Under the pieces are notes generated by a model, which was not told the origin of the DNA, did no database searches, and saw nothing but the letters and a program-made list of their open reading frames with translations. The translations under genes and the position numbers were made by a program. Shown one piece after another: positions 37,068 through 47,470 of a DNA stretch of 64,000 bases. The stretch comes from Sipunculus nudus (Eukaryota; Annelida; Sipuncula; Golfingiida; Sipunculidae), in NCBI GenBank assembly GCA_026874595.1, contig CM049310.1:44795058-44859057 (forward strand), read 5' to 3'. Within the stretch, counting starts at the first letter, position 1, and each line of letters begins with the position of its first letter.

Positions 37068-38198
37068 TCTTCAGTATAATCGCCAGTATTTTATGCATGA
37101 CAGCTGCTAATATTTACCGAAAGTCAGAGAAGGGTTGGTCAGTACAAAATTTAACACCAGTTGACCAGCTGTCGGGTGTATTAGACGAACAAGAAAATCA
37201 CAAGCTCTAGTTACGTATGAACCTGTCCAATGAATCCATCATAATCAGCTGTTATTCGTACCTGGCCCTGTGTAAATGACGTTTATACGCATACTGAGGG
37301 AATAATCTGAAAGCACAGGATATAGGGATTCTTTCATCAGTACAAGAGTCTACCTATTTTACCTGGTTCCCCCGTACTCGCGCGTGGGCGGCTTTCTATA
37401 TCAATCAGTGCCCTGCCTTTCATATTCATTATCAATTATCTTCATGTGGCTTTTGTAATTAGCCTCCCTTTTCGATCTTCCTATATATACCTGGATATTC
37501 CTGGGTATCAGGAAATATGATTGGCAGCTCTTTGAACGTAAGGCAGCCCTGAGGATCTCGGAAAACGATCCTTGTTTCAAAGTTCCATCTAAGGAAATAA
37601 ATTTTACATTTTCTGAGGAAACAAGATTATTCCTGGTTATTCGACCATGAGCAGTTTTATAAAATCTTATTCTTATTCTCGCGGTGGACAATTCCACCCA
37701 CAATTTTGAAACAGAGAAAAACAGTTTGCTGGAAAATGATACACAGTTTAGGTTAAAGATACTGTGCGTCTGATGTATTATAAGAAAGGGCTTATCAGTG
37801 GTTTTAGTGAAACTTGACAGCACCGCATAAATCAAGGTTACTGGAGATATTCCAAAGCACCCCGACGTGCAAAACATGACGCAAACGATACACCAAGTAT
37901 ATCTTTCATTAAAATATATTATTGATTCTTTTTTTTGTCCAATTTGTCAACATATGAATTATTTTAAGAATTTTAGTAATCTGGAATAATATTCGCATTG
38001 TAATTCGGCAACAAAATATATTAAAAAATTTCTGTGCGTCCTCATTTATTGTCTTCATGTAATATTTTGGTTTATTTTTACGGCTCGCTGCATTACAATG
38101 TACTTTGTTATATTAACATATTTTTATGTTTAATATATGATCGTGTGTCATGAATTATCGTAGATAAACTTGATAACTTGATTTCTTTTTGTTTCAGG
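37068..38198. other. non-coding; likely intron of the GPCR gene
   Basis: Sequence between the LTR element and the splice acceptor at 38198. A minus-strand frame of 158 codons at 37401-37877 matches no family I know and has no supporting signals. On the + strand this is probably the 3' part of an intron in the 5' UTR of the receptor gene. Confidence 0.4.
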
Positions 38199-38199
38199 A
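38187..38199 (+). other. splice acceptor of GPCR exon
   Basis: TTTCTTTTTGTTTCAG followed by GAG is a textbook polypyrimidine tract and AG acceptor. It lies 273 bases upstream of the receptor ATG. It implies at least one upstream non-coding exon. Confidence 0.6.
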
Positions 38200-38471
38200 G
38201 TCTGTTCTGAGAGCTACTCTGCGTGAAGATAAGGTTACAGCCGAGAAAAAAGCGTCTGCCGGAATATTAAGTTTATTATCTCTGCCAAGAAGATAACGTT
38301 TATAACTTTGGCTCTGTGCTTTTGGATCCCTGCGTTCAACACAGCGGGTGTAAAACCAGGATTATAAAACACTTCATAAATAGAACGGAGTGAAGCGGGG
38401 TCAAACCATATACTTTACGTTTGAGTGACCGCTGGTGAGAGAACGCGATATTTAGCCAAGTGCAAGTTTAG

Positions 38472-39515
38472 ATGAAGTACGACATATATTGTTCATGCGG
38501 CGCCGAGGTTATGCCGTGTAACACCATGGATGGACAAGGTCCATGTGTTGATAAACTACAAAGCAATGACGTCATCTCCAACGTCACAGGTTTGCTTTCA
38601 CATGGTGATGACTTTTCAATAATTCTTTTTAAGGTGATCGTACCGACGCTGTTTGCGGTTATTGTGCTGTGTGGAATTGTGGGTAATGCCCTGGTGATAT
38701 ATGTGATTTTGGCGAATCCGAAACTTCGCACCATGACTAATATTTTACTGCTTAATTTGGCTCTGGCGGACTTGTCATTCCTGGCCACATGTGGAAGTTT
38801 CAGCGTTGTGCATTACGCGGTAACGGAATGGCCGCTAGGTGACGTGCTGTGTCGCATCATCCAGTATCTTCTCTACGTCACTGCTTACGTCACGGTGTAT
38901 ACCCTGGTGGCAGTTTCAGCTGTGCGATATTTAACGGTTGTGTACGGGACCAGTTCGCGCTTCCTCAAGTCGAAAAGAAATGTTGTGATTCTCATAATTG
39001 CAATATGGATCGTGTTCCTGCTTGCAAAAATACCAGTATTTATTGTGCATGGCGTGTCTTGCGAACCACAGAGTCAGAGAATAGAGTGTATTATCAGCGG
39101 TAAAATAGAAGGACAACAACTATTTGCAACATTTTTCGTATTCGCATACGCCCTACCTTTGACAGTGATATCTACGCTATACATACTTATATTACGTCAT
39201 ATAAGACGGCGTGCTAGGTCATCCACGCCGCTAACACAGAATGGATACGCGCGAAACAAGCACGTGACCAAAATCGTATCTCTTGTGGTTTTAGTGTTCG
39301 GGATTTGCTGGCTGCCCTTACACCTACATTTACTGGTTGCTTACTACGGACAGGTACCGCAGGGCGCCGTCTACAAGGTGTCGCTCATTATCTGGCATTG
39401 CCTTGTTTACGGCAATTCTGTCCTCAATCCAATTATTTATAACATATTTTCAAAGGATTTTAGGGATGCGTTCAAAGCTGTAATGTGTTGGTCTTCACCG
39501 ATAGCTCATGTATAA
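38472..39515 (+). CDS. allatostatin-A/galanin-type neuropeptide GPCR
   Basis: A complete 347-residue class A receptor in one exon; it would sit in the plasma membrane and bind an extracellular neuropeptide. Segments: TM1 about 54-81 (GN at 71-72), TM2 90-110 (LALAD, Asp100), TM3 about 125-150 with Cys127, TM4 170-193 (Trp179), second loop with Cys197 and Cys206, TM5 217-241 (Pro229), TM6 266-290 (CWLP 279-282), TM7 303-324 (NPIIY 319-323), then a short tail with Cys339 as possible palmitoylation site. One N-glycosylation site (NVT 37-39) precedes TM1. The usual DRY after TM3 is VRY (151-153). TM6-TM7 and the NP..YNIFSKDFRDAF segment resemble galanin and allatostatin-A receptors; molluscan buccalin is a likely ligand class, by inference. 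The ATG is the first in frame after the acceptor. Confidence 0.92.
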   Translation: MKYDIYCSCGAEVMPCNTMDGQGPCVDKLQSNDVISNVTGLLSHGDDFSIILFKVIVPTLFAVIVLCGIVGNALVIYVILANPKLRTMTNILLLNLALADLSFLATCGSFSVVHYAVTEWPLGDVLCRIIQYLLYVTAYVTVYTLVAVSAVRYLTVVYGTSSRFLKSKRNVVILIIAIWIVFLLAKIPVFIVHGVSCEPQSQRIECIISGKIEGQQLFATFFVFAYALPLTVISTLYILILRHIRRRARSSTPLTQNGYARNKHVTKIVSLVVLVFGICWLPLHLHLLVAYYGQVPQGAVYKVSLIIWHCLVYGNSVLNPIIYNIFSKDFRDAFKAVMCWSSPIAHV

Positions 39516-40150
39516 AGATTAGCTATCAGCAGCACACGGGTGTAGCCGGATTTAATGGGATTCTAAATGTCACTGCGTGGAGGATTTGTCAGTGATATTT
39601 TGCAGAACGGAAGTCTTGCTTTTGAAGGGAAATTTTTTGTTTGTTTTTGTTTTACGTTTAGTATTTTCAAGTCCATGTGATTAAAGAAGTAACAGGAAGT
39701 GCCCTTTATAAGTCTTTATAAGTACTGAATATTTGTTTAAACGATGATTGAAAGCAGCAAAACTTTATTTCGCCATATAAGTCGGGAATAACAAGAAATT
39801 GATTTAGGCAATAATTAGCAGTCAAATCACCTATACTTGGGGAGGATTATATACAAACTTTTTACTTGCGATGTGTAGTTTTCTGACTCAAAACGTCGCA
39901 GTGATATTCGGGATTGGACTGTTAGAACTAAAACGGATGTGATAAGCTAGAATGACTGATCTCATATGGTTTTGTTATTATATATTATTCCAATATTTAA
40001 ATCGATATTTTACGTGACTAAGTTGGCAATAATTCTGAGACTGTTCATGTTGTCCACATTCTATGTTGATAATGATGTCATAGTTCTTGCCAATTAATTG
40101 TTGAGTGTTATATACTATGATATATTAGTGAATAAAGTGATATTAATAAT
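39516..40150 (+). other. 3' UTR of the GPCR gene
   Basis: AT-rich sequence directly after the TAA stop, without other features, up to a polyadenylation signal near 40131. Extent is inferred. Confidence 0.5.
40131..40136 (+). terminator. polyadenylation signal AATAAA
   Basis: The first AATAAA on this strand suitably downstream of the receptor stop codon; it would give a 3' UTR of about 630 bases. Confidence 0.5.
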
Positions 40151-40451
40151 TCAGACATATCTTATGGTGTATCACAGCAAGGTGCAAACCGTAAAAAAAA
40201 GAAATCTAACACGGGAATTATTTACTTCAACTAAATATCAAGATTTATTTAATGATTCACAACACAAGCATTGAGGGAAACTGTTAATCACTGTTAAGTC
40301 AGGTACACCAATTTGATTTGCCAGACAACATATAATACTGTACTGAATAATTCCCATCTGAATAGATTAAATGAACTTAAGAGCACAAAAGAAAGGAAGG
40401 ACGAACCGGTAATTCACACTACCCCCCAATGAAATATTCTGCTGTCGTTAT

Positions 40452-40455
<4 letters not shown>

Positions 40456-40515
<60 letters not shown>
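40456..40515. repeat. (TA)n microsatellite
   Basis: About 60 bases of TA dinucleotides. Confidence 0.97.
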
Positions 40516-40521
<6 letters not shown>

Positions 40522-40680
40522 CGAAGCCGTTTAATTGCAAAAGGCTTTTGTCAAGCAAATTTGTTGCAATCAACCGAAGTTTCATTGAGGCGGTGTTCAC
40601 CGTCTACCATGTGTAAGGGTAGGACGAATGATCGATTGGACCGCCGAATATCTAATTAATATAGCATTTGTTTTGTAACA

Positions 40681-40887
40681 CTATTCGTACTGAAGAACAA
40701 AAAATACCAGTATTTGATAACTGTCTTGGATGTTTGTCTCCCTCTGAGCGATTATTCGAGAAATCTGTGACTGGGACACGGCATACTTCTTTGAAATGTC
40801 GACTTGTGGAACCCTTTGGTCTTTCATTTTGATAACTTCATACTTGTCAGCCAAGGAGAGATCGTTGCATTTGCGCTTGCCACTCAT
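40681..40887 (-). pseudogene. pogo/Tigger-type transposase N-terminus
   Basis: The frame starts MSGKRKCNDLSLADKYEV and continues with a helix-turn-helix ending AVSQSQISRIIAQRE (residues about 3-50). This is the CENP-B/pogo-type DNA-binding domain that opens Tigger and Jerky-like transposases. After about 50 residues the similarity stops and the frame ends at residue 68. The second HTH and the DDE catalytic domain are absent, so this is a truncated copy. On its upstream side (41344-41500) words such as ATTATGCGGC, AATAAGCGGC and AATAAGTGGC recur and could be subterminal transposase sites. Confidence 0.75.
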
Positions 40888-41505
40888 GATTGAATAGTGA
40901 CATGATTCTAAATTTTATAGAAGAGATGTTTTAACAAGACATAACGAAAATAAGGGGTTAACAATGCAAGTTTATATAAGAGCCTTTGACAATTCTAATA
41001 TGTGTATCATCAAAGGAAAAAACCATGGGACAGCTAGCACACAAAGTTTGTTTGTCAAACAAACTCAAGCTAATTAAGAGTTGCTCTCATGATCAAGGTG
41101 TTAAATATGCGTGACGTTTTTTTAACCTACCATTGTTAACCCACTTCAAAGAGATGTGTGCTGTGACCGTATCGAACCGCATCACCGAGCACAGTGAAAT
41201 AAAGGTCCATTGTACACATGTGCACCTGCAGTTATCACAACGGCTACTTTTGAAGTTCCGGTCTATTATCATTATCGGGATAATACAAACACAACTCACC
41301 GACTCATTGAAGTACTTGCATTTAACGTGAGTTTTCTACAATCTTGCCCATATTTTCCCTTGCGTTAATCGGAAGTTTGCGATAATGAGGCTTCCGATTA
41401 TGCGGCGCGTTTTAATGATAACATATAGAAAATGGTTTTGGTTTTCATAATTTCTTGCAAATAAGCGGCATTTTCTGTTAACCGACTTGCAAATAAGTGG
41501 CGTCG

Positions 41506-41509
<4 letters not shown>

Positions 41510-41564
<55 letters not shown>
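41510..41564. repeat. (AT)n microsatellite
   Basis: About 55 bases of AT dinucleotides, next to the subterminal words of the pogo-like remnant. Confidence 0.97.
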
Positions 41565-42950
41565 TGATTTTTCATTCCATTGAAACCAGTCCTATATATC
41601 TTCGTATAGACCTTGGACAACAGATTGACACGTGGATTATTGAACATTGTTCCTTTAAAATCGCACATCATGCTTCACCTTGAGGAGCTAACATTTCACT
41701 CCCTTCAGGCACGTTATCCTCTAAATGCTGTTGAATTATTCAAATGTTAAAACAAATTGTATACTATTATAATTATATGTATATGTACACACAAACATAT
41801 ATGAAATTAATATTTTTATTAAATAATTTTATATTGTATGAAATAAAATTTCTAACTGTAAATCATAGTATTTCTCATCAACTTAGTTTTGGGTAAAGTG
41901 CACTATATTTTTCCTAGGTACACTATTTACGTAAGACTATCTCCAGCTATTGGTACAACTATATATTACAAGCAAACCCCTACAGTGTCGCTTGGTCCCA
42001 GGGGTTTAGCTGACCGAGAAAAGTCACTCGGTGTGAAGTGCTATAAGGGTTAAGACCGAGCGCGGAACTTAAAGCGATCACCAGAACCTTTCTGAACCAC
42101 CTGTAACTTTTGCGCTCACCCAGGGACTGCTGATTGTGTAAGTATAAGCTTTATCCTACTGTAAATTGCGGATGAGGGCGCTGTCATACCAAGAGCGTTA
42201 ATCCGGCTTCTACTTGGAAGATATTACTCTAATGGCCACCAACCTCACTCCGCTACTTTTCTGTCGTATTTCCGTCCCTTTATCAAACCCTGACCAAACA
42301 AAAATTTCGAAACCACTTATGAGGGCCGCCATTTTGCTCAAAGACTAAAACGCGGACGTCGCATGTCGAAATTAATGATACACCACCAGTTATAGCAATT
42401 ATTCTATACATTGTGACAGCCGTTTAGGTCACTTAAAATGAATTGAAACAAACTCCCGTGTTGTTTTCTTTTCATCTTGGGGAAAAATCCTGCCGTGGGT
42501 TCACCACCAGTCGGATCCGCCTGAACCCGCCCGCGATACGAACACATAATTGTTCCATCCCTGCCTAACCATAGTACAGAAGTAGTTAACATATGTAACA
42601 CATGATGCCAACATCTGACCCGTGTTGGTGAGCTGATGGACACAGATCGAGCACAGATGCTGAGGGCAACACAACAAGGCCGGATGTGTTGACTCCTGTT
42701 CTCCACACAATTCTTCATGTTGTTGTAAATCAGTCCCTATTAGCGGGGGCCGGACAGCTTCCCTGTGAAGACTTCAATATGGGCTTTGCTTTCAATCTTT
42801 ATCTACCTATGACTCCTTGATACCCGTTTATATACATTATTTTTTAAACCACCAGGGGTCATGCGAATCAAAATTCACATTTCCAGCTGATGTAAAAACG
42901 GGCTGACAACATCTACTGTAACAATTGACGCAACATTCCATCACCCATTT
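41565..42950. other. non-coding interval
   Basis: No gene supported. A frame of 104 codons on the minus strand (42404-42718), in a patch with higher G+C, has no recognisable domain. Confidence 0.45.
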
Positions 42951-43125
42951 CTTATTAAAGTGAAATGTGTTCTTTCAGCTGTGTGGTATTCCTTTTTTTC
43001 AAGTCTATGATACCTGTTTTGCCCCATAACATCATCACATATACATATCCACCTAATATAATTTCATAATGTGTAAAATAATTCAAGTGATAGATAAAGG
43101 TTAATCTTATAAGTCCTAATTTACA

Positions 43126-43275
43126 TTTAACGGTACTTTGGGATCTCGACAGTGTGGCACGGCTTTTTTTCATATTTCTTGAGAATCTCTTTTAGTCCGG
43201 GTCTGTGTCACGTATTTTGCCACCATGGAAATTAACTAATGTGACCCCAGTTACCTCAACGACTGAGTAAACGTT
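43126..43275. repeat. dispersed repeat pair, copy 1
   Basis: It shares TTACATTTAACGGTACTTTG, GGATCT, CAGTGTGG and the following TGTGACC / CCTCAAC-A-TGA blocks with 45989-46135, in the same orientation. Unclassified. Confidence 0.6.
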
Positions 43276-43294
43276 TGATAGAAATCAAAGGAGT

Positions 43295-43319
43295 AGGGTG
43301 GGGTGGGGTCGGGTCGGGG
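43295..43319 (+). other. G-quadruplex motif
   Basis: Five runs of three or four G separated by TG or TC. This fits the G3+N1-7 pattern for a stable quadruplex on the + strand. Confidence 0.7.
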
Positions 43320-43479
43320 TTTCCAGGTCTCATTAGTGGTCTAATACGATTGAACAAGTAACCAATGGGTCATGACACTCAGCCGACTGACATGTTGACA
43401 AAATGTCCTTGCACAAGCAAATAATTAAGATAATGTAGGTGGCAACATCGTTAATGCATATTAGCTTAAGTTCATCAAG

Positions 43480-44762
43480 ACCCATGAACACACAAATTTG
43501 AAGACAATCCAACCAGCCCTTCCTGAGGAACCTGGCAATTTGTGTGCATTTTGCATTATTTCTGGAAATTATGCCCCGTAACTTAGAGAATTTAGGTCAC
43601 AGTTACCTAATTTCAGGTTTCTGAGGAACTCTCAGGATATCAGTTTAGAAGATTCTAGGTCCAATGATTATGATTTGTGCCCTGCTTTGATATCAATTTT
43701 TTTTAATTATTCTCTGGGGTGCATAGCTCGGAGAATATGTGACAACTAGACCTCATTTCAGGTTCCCAAGAAGACTTCTCATTGACCTCCCTGTATGTAA
43801 AATGCTAGATCCAATGGTTATGATTTGTGCCCTGTTTGGGTATTAAATTTTTAATTATTCTAGGGGGTACTTATAAGCCCAGTAGCTCAGAGAACAAAGA
43901 CGTAATTTCAGATTTCCAAGGAGATTTTTCATGGACGTCCCTGGATGTCAAGTAAGAAGATTCTAAGACAAACAGTTAAGATTTATGTTCTGTTAACGGA
44001 CGACTGCATCCTTAAAGGTATCAAAATAAAGAAAAGAAATGTGTTAAAATTCGAAAAAACCAGGTAGCGCCACCATTCTGCAGGAACTGAAAAAAATCCT
44101 ACTTGATCAATATGCATGCAAAGAATCATGGTGATCAATGCATTAGTTGTTCAGATACTGGAGCTTTTGTATCAAATTTTTAATTTTTTCGGGGGGGGGG
44201 GGGCAATTCTGAACCGCAAAGCTCGGGGGATATAGGATGGGAAACAGAGACCTTATTTCAGGTGTCAAGAAGATTTTCCATGGGCCTCCCTGGATGTCAA
44301 GTTGGAACATTCCAGGTCGCGTGGTTACGATTTGTGCCTGTTGACGGATGACCGCATCATTAAAGGTCTCTAAATAGAGGGGAAAAAGTGCGTAAAAATT
44401 CAAAAAAAGAATCTATCTGGCGCCACTAGTCTGCAGGAACCGATGAAACACTCCATGATCAATATACATGCAAATAATCTAGGTGATCAATTGATTAGTT
44501 ATTCAGATACTGGAGCTTTTGTATCAAATTTTTATTATTCTAGGGGGTACTTCTGAGCCCTATAGCTGGGTAGATATGGGTAACAGAGATCTTATTTCAG
44601 GTTTTCAAGGAGATTTTTTATTGCCTCCTTGCATGTCAAGTTAGAAGATTCCAGTAATGATTTGTGCCTGGTTAACGGACGGACAGACAGACAGACGGAC
44701 GACGGACAAAGAGTGACCGCTATAGCTCATATGACTTTCAGTCAGCTGAGCTAAAACAGTTT
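43480..44762. mobile_element. composite mollusc-type element, tandem core + hairpin
   Basis: Diverged units repeat the order 'TTTTTAATTATTCTAGGGGG, AGCTC-G-GA, TTATTTCAGGTTTCCAAG, GATTTTTCATGG, CCTGGATGTCAAGT-AGAAGATTC, GATTTGTGCCTG'. Short units are seen from about 43560 to 43990; two longer units, about 350 bases apart (44040 and 44388), add a CTGCAGGAAC / TGATCAATATGCATGCAAA block. The array ends in GGACGGACAGACAGACAGAC-type sequence, then TAGCTCATATGAC-TTTCA-GTCAGCTGAGCTA, a hairpin common at the ends of short repeats in molluscs. No coding potential. Confidence 0.7.
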
Positions 44763-45390
44763 CAACTTCACTTGGGTCCGCTTCTACTACTTATAAAGTA
44801 TACATATTTCCGTATCTTTCTTCAGGAATAGTGTCCTTCCTTAATGTACATTGAATTCATCGTTCATGTTTTCCTCACATCAATCTATTCTTTATACGTC
44901 CAACAATAGTAATCAGTCAAAGATTATCAAAAACCTGAAAGCCCCCGCGTCCCATTCAGGTTCGCAAATGTAACCATCACCCTCGCCTGGTCTTCAAGGT
45001 AAGCATAACTGTTTATGATCTTTTGCCGTGACCGCAACGCCACAAAATAAATGCAAAAAAATTGTACATATCATATTATAACAGTATCCGACTGAAATCT
45101 ATATTTTCTTTTAACTTTTAGAATTAAAGTTGTAACTTACACCACTTTGTCTTTACGTTTTTAAGGCTCTTGGTATTGTTGGTATTTTTTTTTCGAATGA
45201 GAACCACACGCTCATTTGTATATTGCATGATCATTTTCCAAGTATATATCACTGTTACCGCAGTGTCCTCAACACCAAAGTCAATATTTTGTGAAAAATA
45301 TCAATGACTTCTTAAGGATTAACTACGTCAACATTGAACTGCACTTTGCATTTTTATAATTTTTCTGGGATAAAACAGGAAGGTTGTTAT
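44763..45390. other. non-coding interval
   Basis: No gene or repeat recognised. Confidence 0.5.
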
Positions 45391-45664
45391 TATCATACTC
45401 CATAAAAGAATGGGTCTACATTGACGTGTGTAAGACGGATTTAAAGCGAGTGTCTAACTTCGGTAACCATTTGAGTTTTCAAGAGGTTTGTTTACGATAT
45501 GTGATTGGACGTCATTCATTCACACGTCTATAAGGCCAATTCATTTTGCAGTTTTTTATTAATTAAAGTCTGTCACATTGAGTGGAACGTGTAAATGCTT
45601 ATTCACCTGAGACATCATATACTACGCCACAATCACTGAATCTCTGGCAATGTAAGATCAATCC
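45391..45664. repeat. dispersed repeat family, copy 2
   Basis: Same orientation and block order as the copy at 28688-28971, with small indels. Confidence 0.75.
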
Positions 45665-45988
45665 TTTTTTATTCTTTAAACACGGCACAGACACAAACCC
45701 GGTTCTTTTGTCAGTTCACATTGTCAGCGTTTCGTTACTACCTAGTTAAGAGCGCTATCAATAAGAATTTCGCATAAGCTTATTTATTTCGGGTCTGGAT
45801 CGATTTAAATTGGAAAATGCAAAATTCACCTAAGAAGTTTTTTTTCGAAATTTAAGAAGTTTTTGACATTTTTTTCGAAATATACAAAAAAAGGAGCGAA
45901 ATGATTTCAAGCAGAAACTCGACACCCCGACTATAAAATAACGCACCATTCCTTCACCAGATGCCCACTAAATTTATACCGTAAGAAA

Positions 45989-46135
45989 CTTTACATTTTA
46001 CGGTACTTTAGGATCTTTATGGCAGTGTGGTTTTGGTGGGGTTTTTTTTCAAATTTAATGATTATCATCTGTTGCACGTGTTTTTGCCCTGAGATTGAGC
46101 TATGTGACCAGGAGTTCCTCAACAAATGATTCAAC
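45989..46135. repeat. dispersed repeat pair, copy 2
   Basis: Partner of 43126-43275: TTACATTTTACGGTACTTTA, GGATCT, CAGTGTGG, then a T-rich run and a TGTGACC / CCTCAACAAATGA block. Confidence 0.6.
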
Positions 46136-46299
46136 TTGATGTGAAGAAAATATACGAATTCTCCGATATTGTTTTCCATCAATAACTATTATCTCCTCAG
46201 GATATTTGCGAAGCAAACATGTTGTAACCATAACGAAAACCAATTTTTAAGAGGTTAGTTTTGAACATGTACTAGGATTGTATTCATAAAAAATACAGC

Positions 46300-46430
46300 C
46301 AGTTCAATTTATAAGTTTAAAGTCTGGTCACATTGAGGGGAACGTGAGGATGTTTACCATTCGCACAAAACAGCCAAAGTTAACACACTCGCTCAACCAC
46401 TGGCCGTTGAGGATCAGGAATGAAATTCGT
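46300..46430. repeat. dispersed repeat family, copy 3 (partial)
   Basis: Matches the second half of 28688-28971: GTCTGGTCACATTGAGGGGA, ACGTGAGGATGTTTACCATT, then CACTGGCCGTTGAGGATCAG. Confidence 0.7.
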
Positions 46431-47239
46431 TTAAATCGACATAATCTGAAGCAGTTATTGAGATTATTAATTCATACTGTTTAGTTTTGGTTTACATTAA
46501 AGTTTCCCAGGACAAACCATCCCAGCACACAGTCTCAGTACCTTCCACACGGCTGTTTGACACCTCGTTATGGTCCTGCGTCATGAGTAAACACAGTCCA
46601 CGCGTCTCTGTGTACCATAATAAGGCCGCGTAACCGGAGGTCCGATTTTGCGCATGCGCGTCAGATCTAATACCAGGACTGTTTCATACTGGTCCATAAA
46701 TATTTACATGGAACTTCATGTCCTCTGATATATCTTTGCTGTGTGTGCAGTACGGCCCTTGTGCCGAATGTAAATTCATTTTAGAACCTGTCGCAAAAGA
46801 TCTGTACAATAGGTCCAGGGGCCTCAGCTGAAATGACATGCCCGTGTATTCGTTCCCAGAGAAACCGCAAGGCGTGATGTTTAGGCAGCGTGAACATGTA
46901 TTGTATTTTTATTAGGACAGCCAGTTAGGGCATCTCCTGAATGCTAGGTGTTGTGATCCGGGGAATACACACAATCCCGTCCGCTGTGTATGTCGACGCC
47001 TGTGATCGCGCCCGGTCCACTATTTTTAAAACTCTTGTACAGCTGTAAGCCTACGATTCCAGGGCAATATTTTTGCTGGTATCAATTAATTTAAAGTGAA
47101 GACGTTATTTTTCGTGTTAATTCAACTTCAATTATAGGTGATTTGGCCCCTTTAATGGTTTTGCGGCGTGAACAGGGCACAGACGCAAACCATGTTCCAT
47201 TCACATTCAAAGCGTGTTGTAATCCTCTTAATCAATAGC
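46431..47239. other. non-coding, CpG-richer patch
   Basis: No gene supported. 46530-47050 is richer in CG dinucleotides than its surroundings and includes TGCGCATGCGC near 46650, the consensus for the NRF1 family. Confidence 0.4.
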
Positions 47240-47470
47240 ACAATTCATAAGAATTTGGTAAAGGCTTGGGTTTTTAAGACATTTATTTTTGCTTACTAAG
47301 TTAAAGCACATCATGACAAAACGAAATTTTTTTCGAATTTTTATTTTATTTTCTTGAAAGCAATAGAAGCTCAAAAATGTAAATATCTGAAAATCAAAAT
47401 TCTGATGTGGAGGTCGAATCGACGCACGTATCGCCTGAAAACCAACGTTGTTTTTGCCTAATGAAAAATT
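47240..47470. mobile_element. MITE, decayed copy 2
   Basis: The right half matches 29448-29732: TTCTTGAAAG, AGCTCAAAA, TGAAAATCAAAAT, GATG-GG, and GCCTGAAAACCA in place of GCCTGAGAACCA. The left end (about 47255) is poorly kept. Confidence 0.5.

Noticed and set aside
37401-37877. 158-codon minus-strand frame upstream of the receptor
   Set aside because: No recognisable domain, signal peptide or promoter. Long chance frames are expected in 64 kb of six-frame sequence, and it probably lies in an intron of the receptor gene.
42404-42718. 104-codon minus-strand frame
   Set aside because: A second overlapping frame is open in the same place, and neither resembles a known protein.
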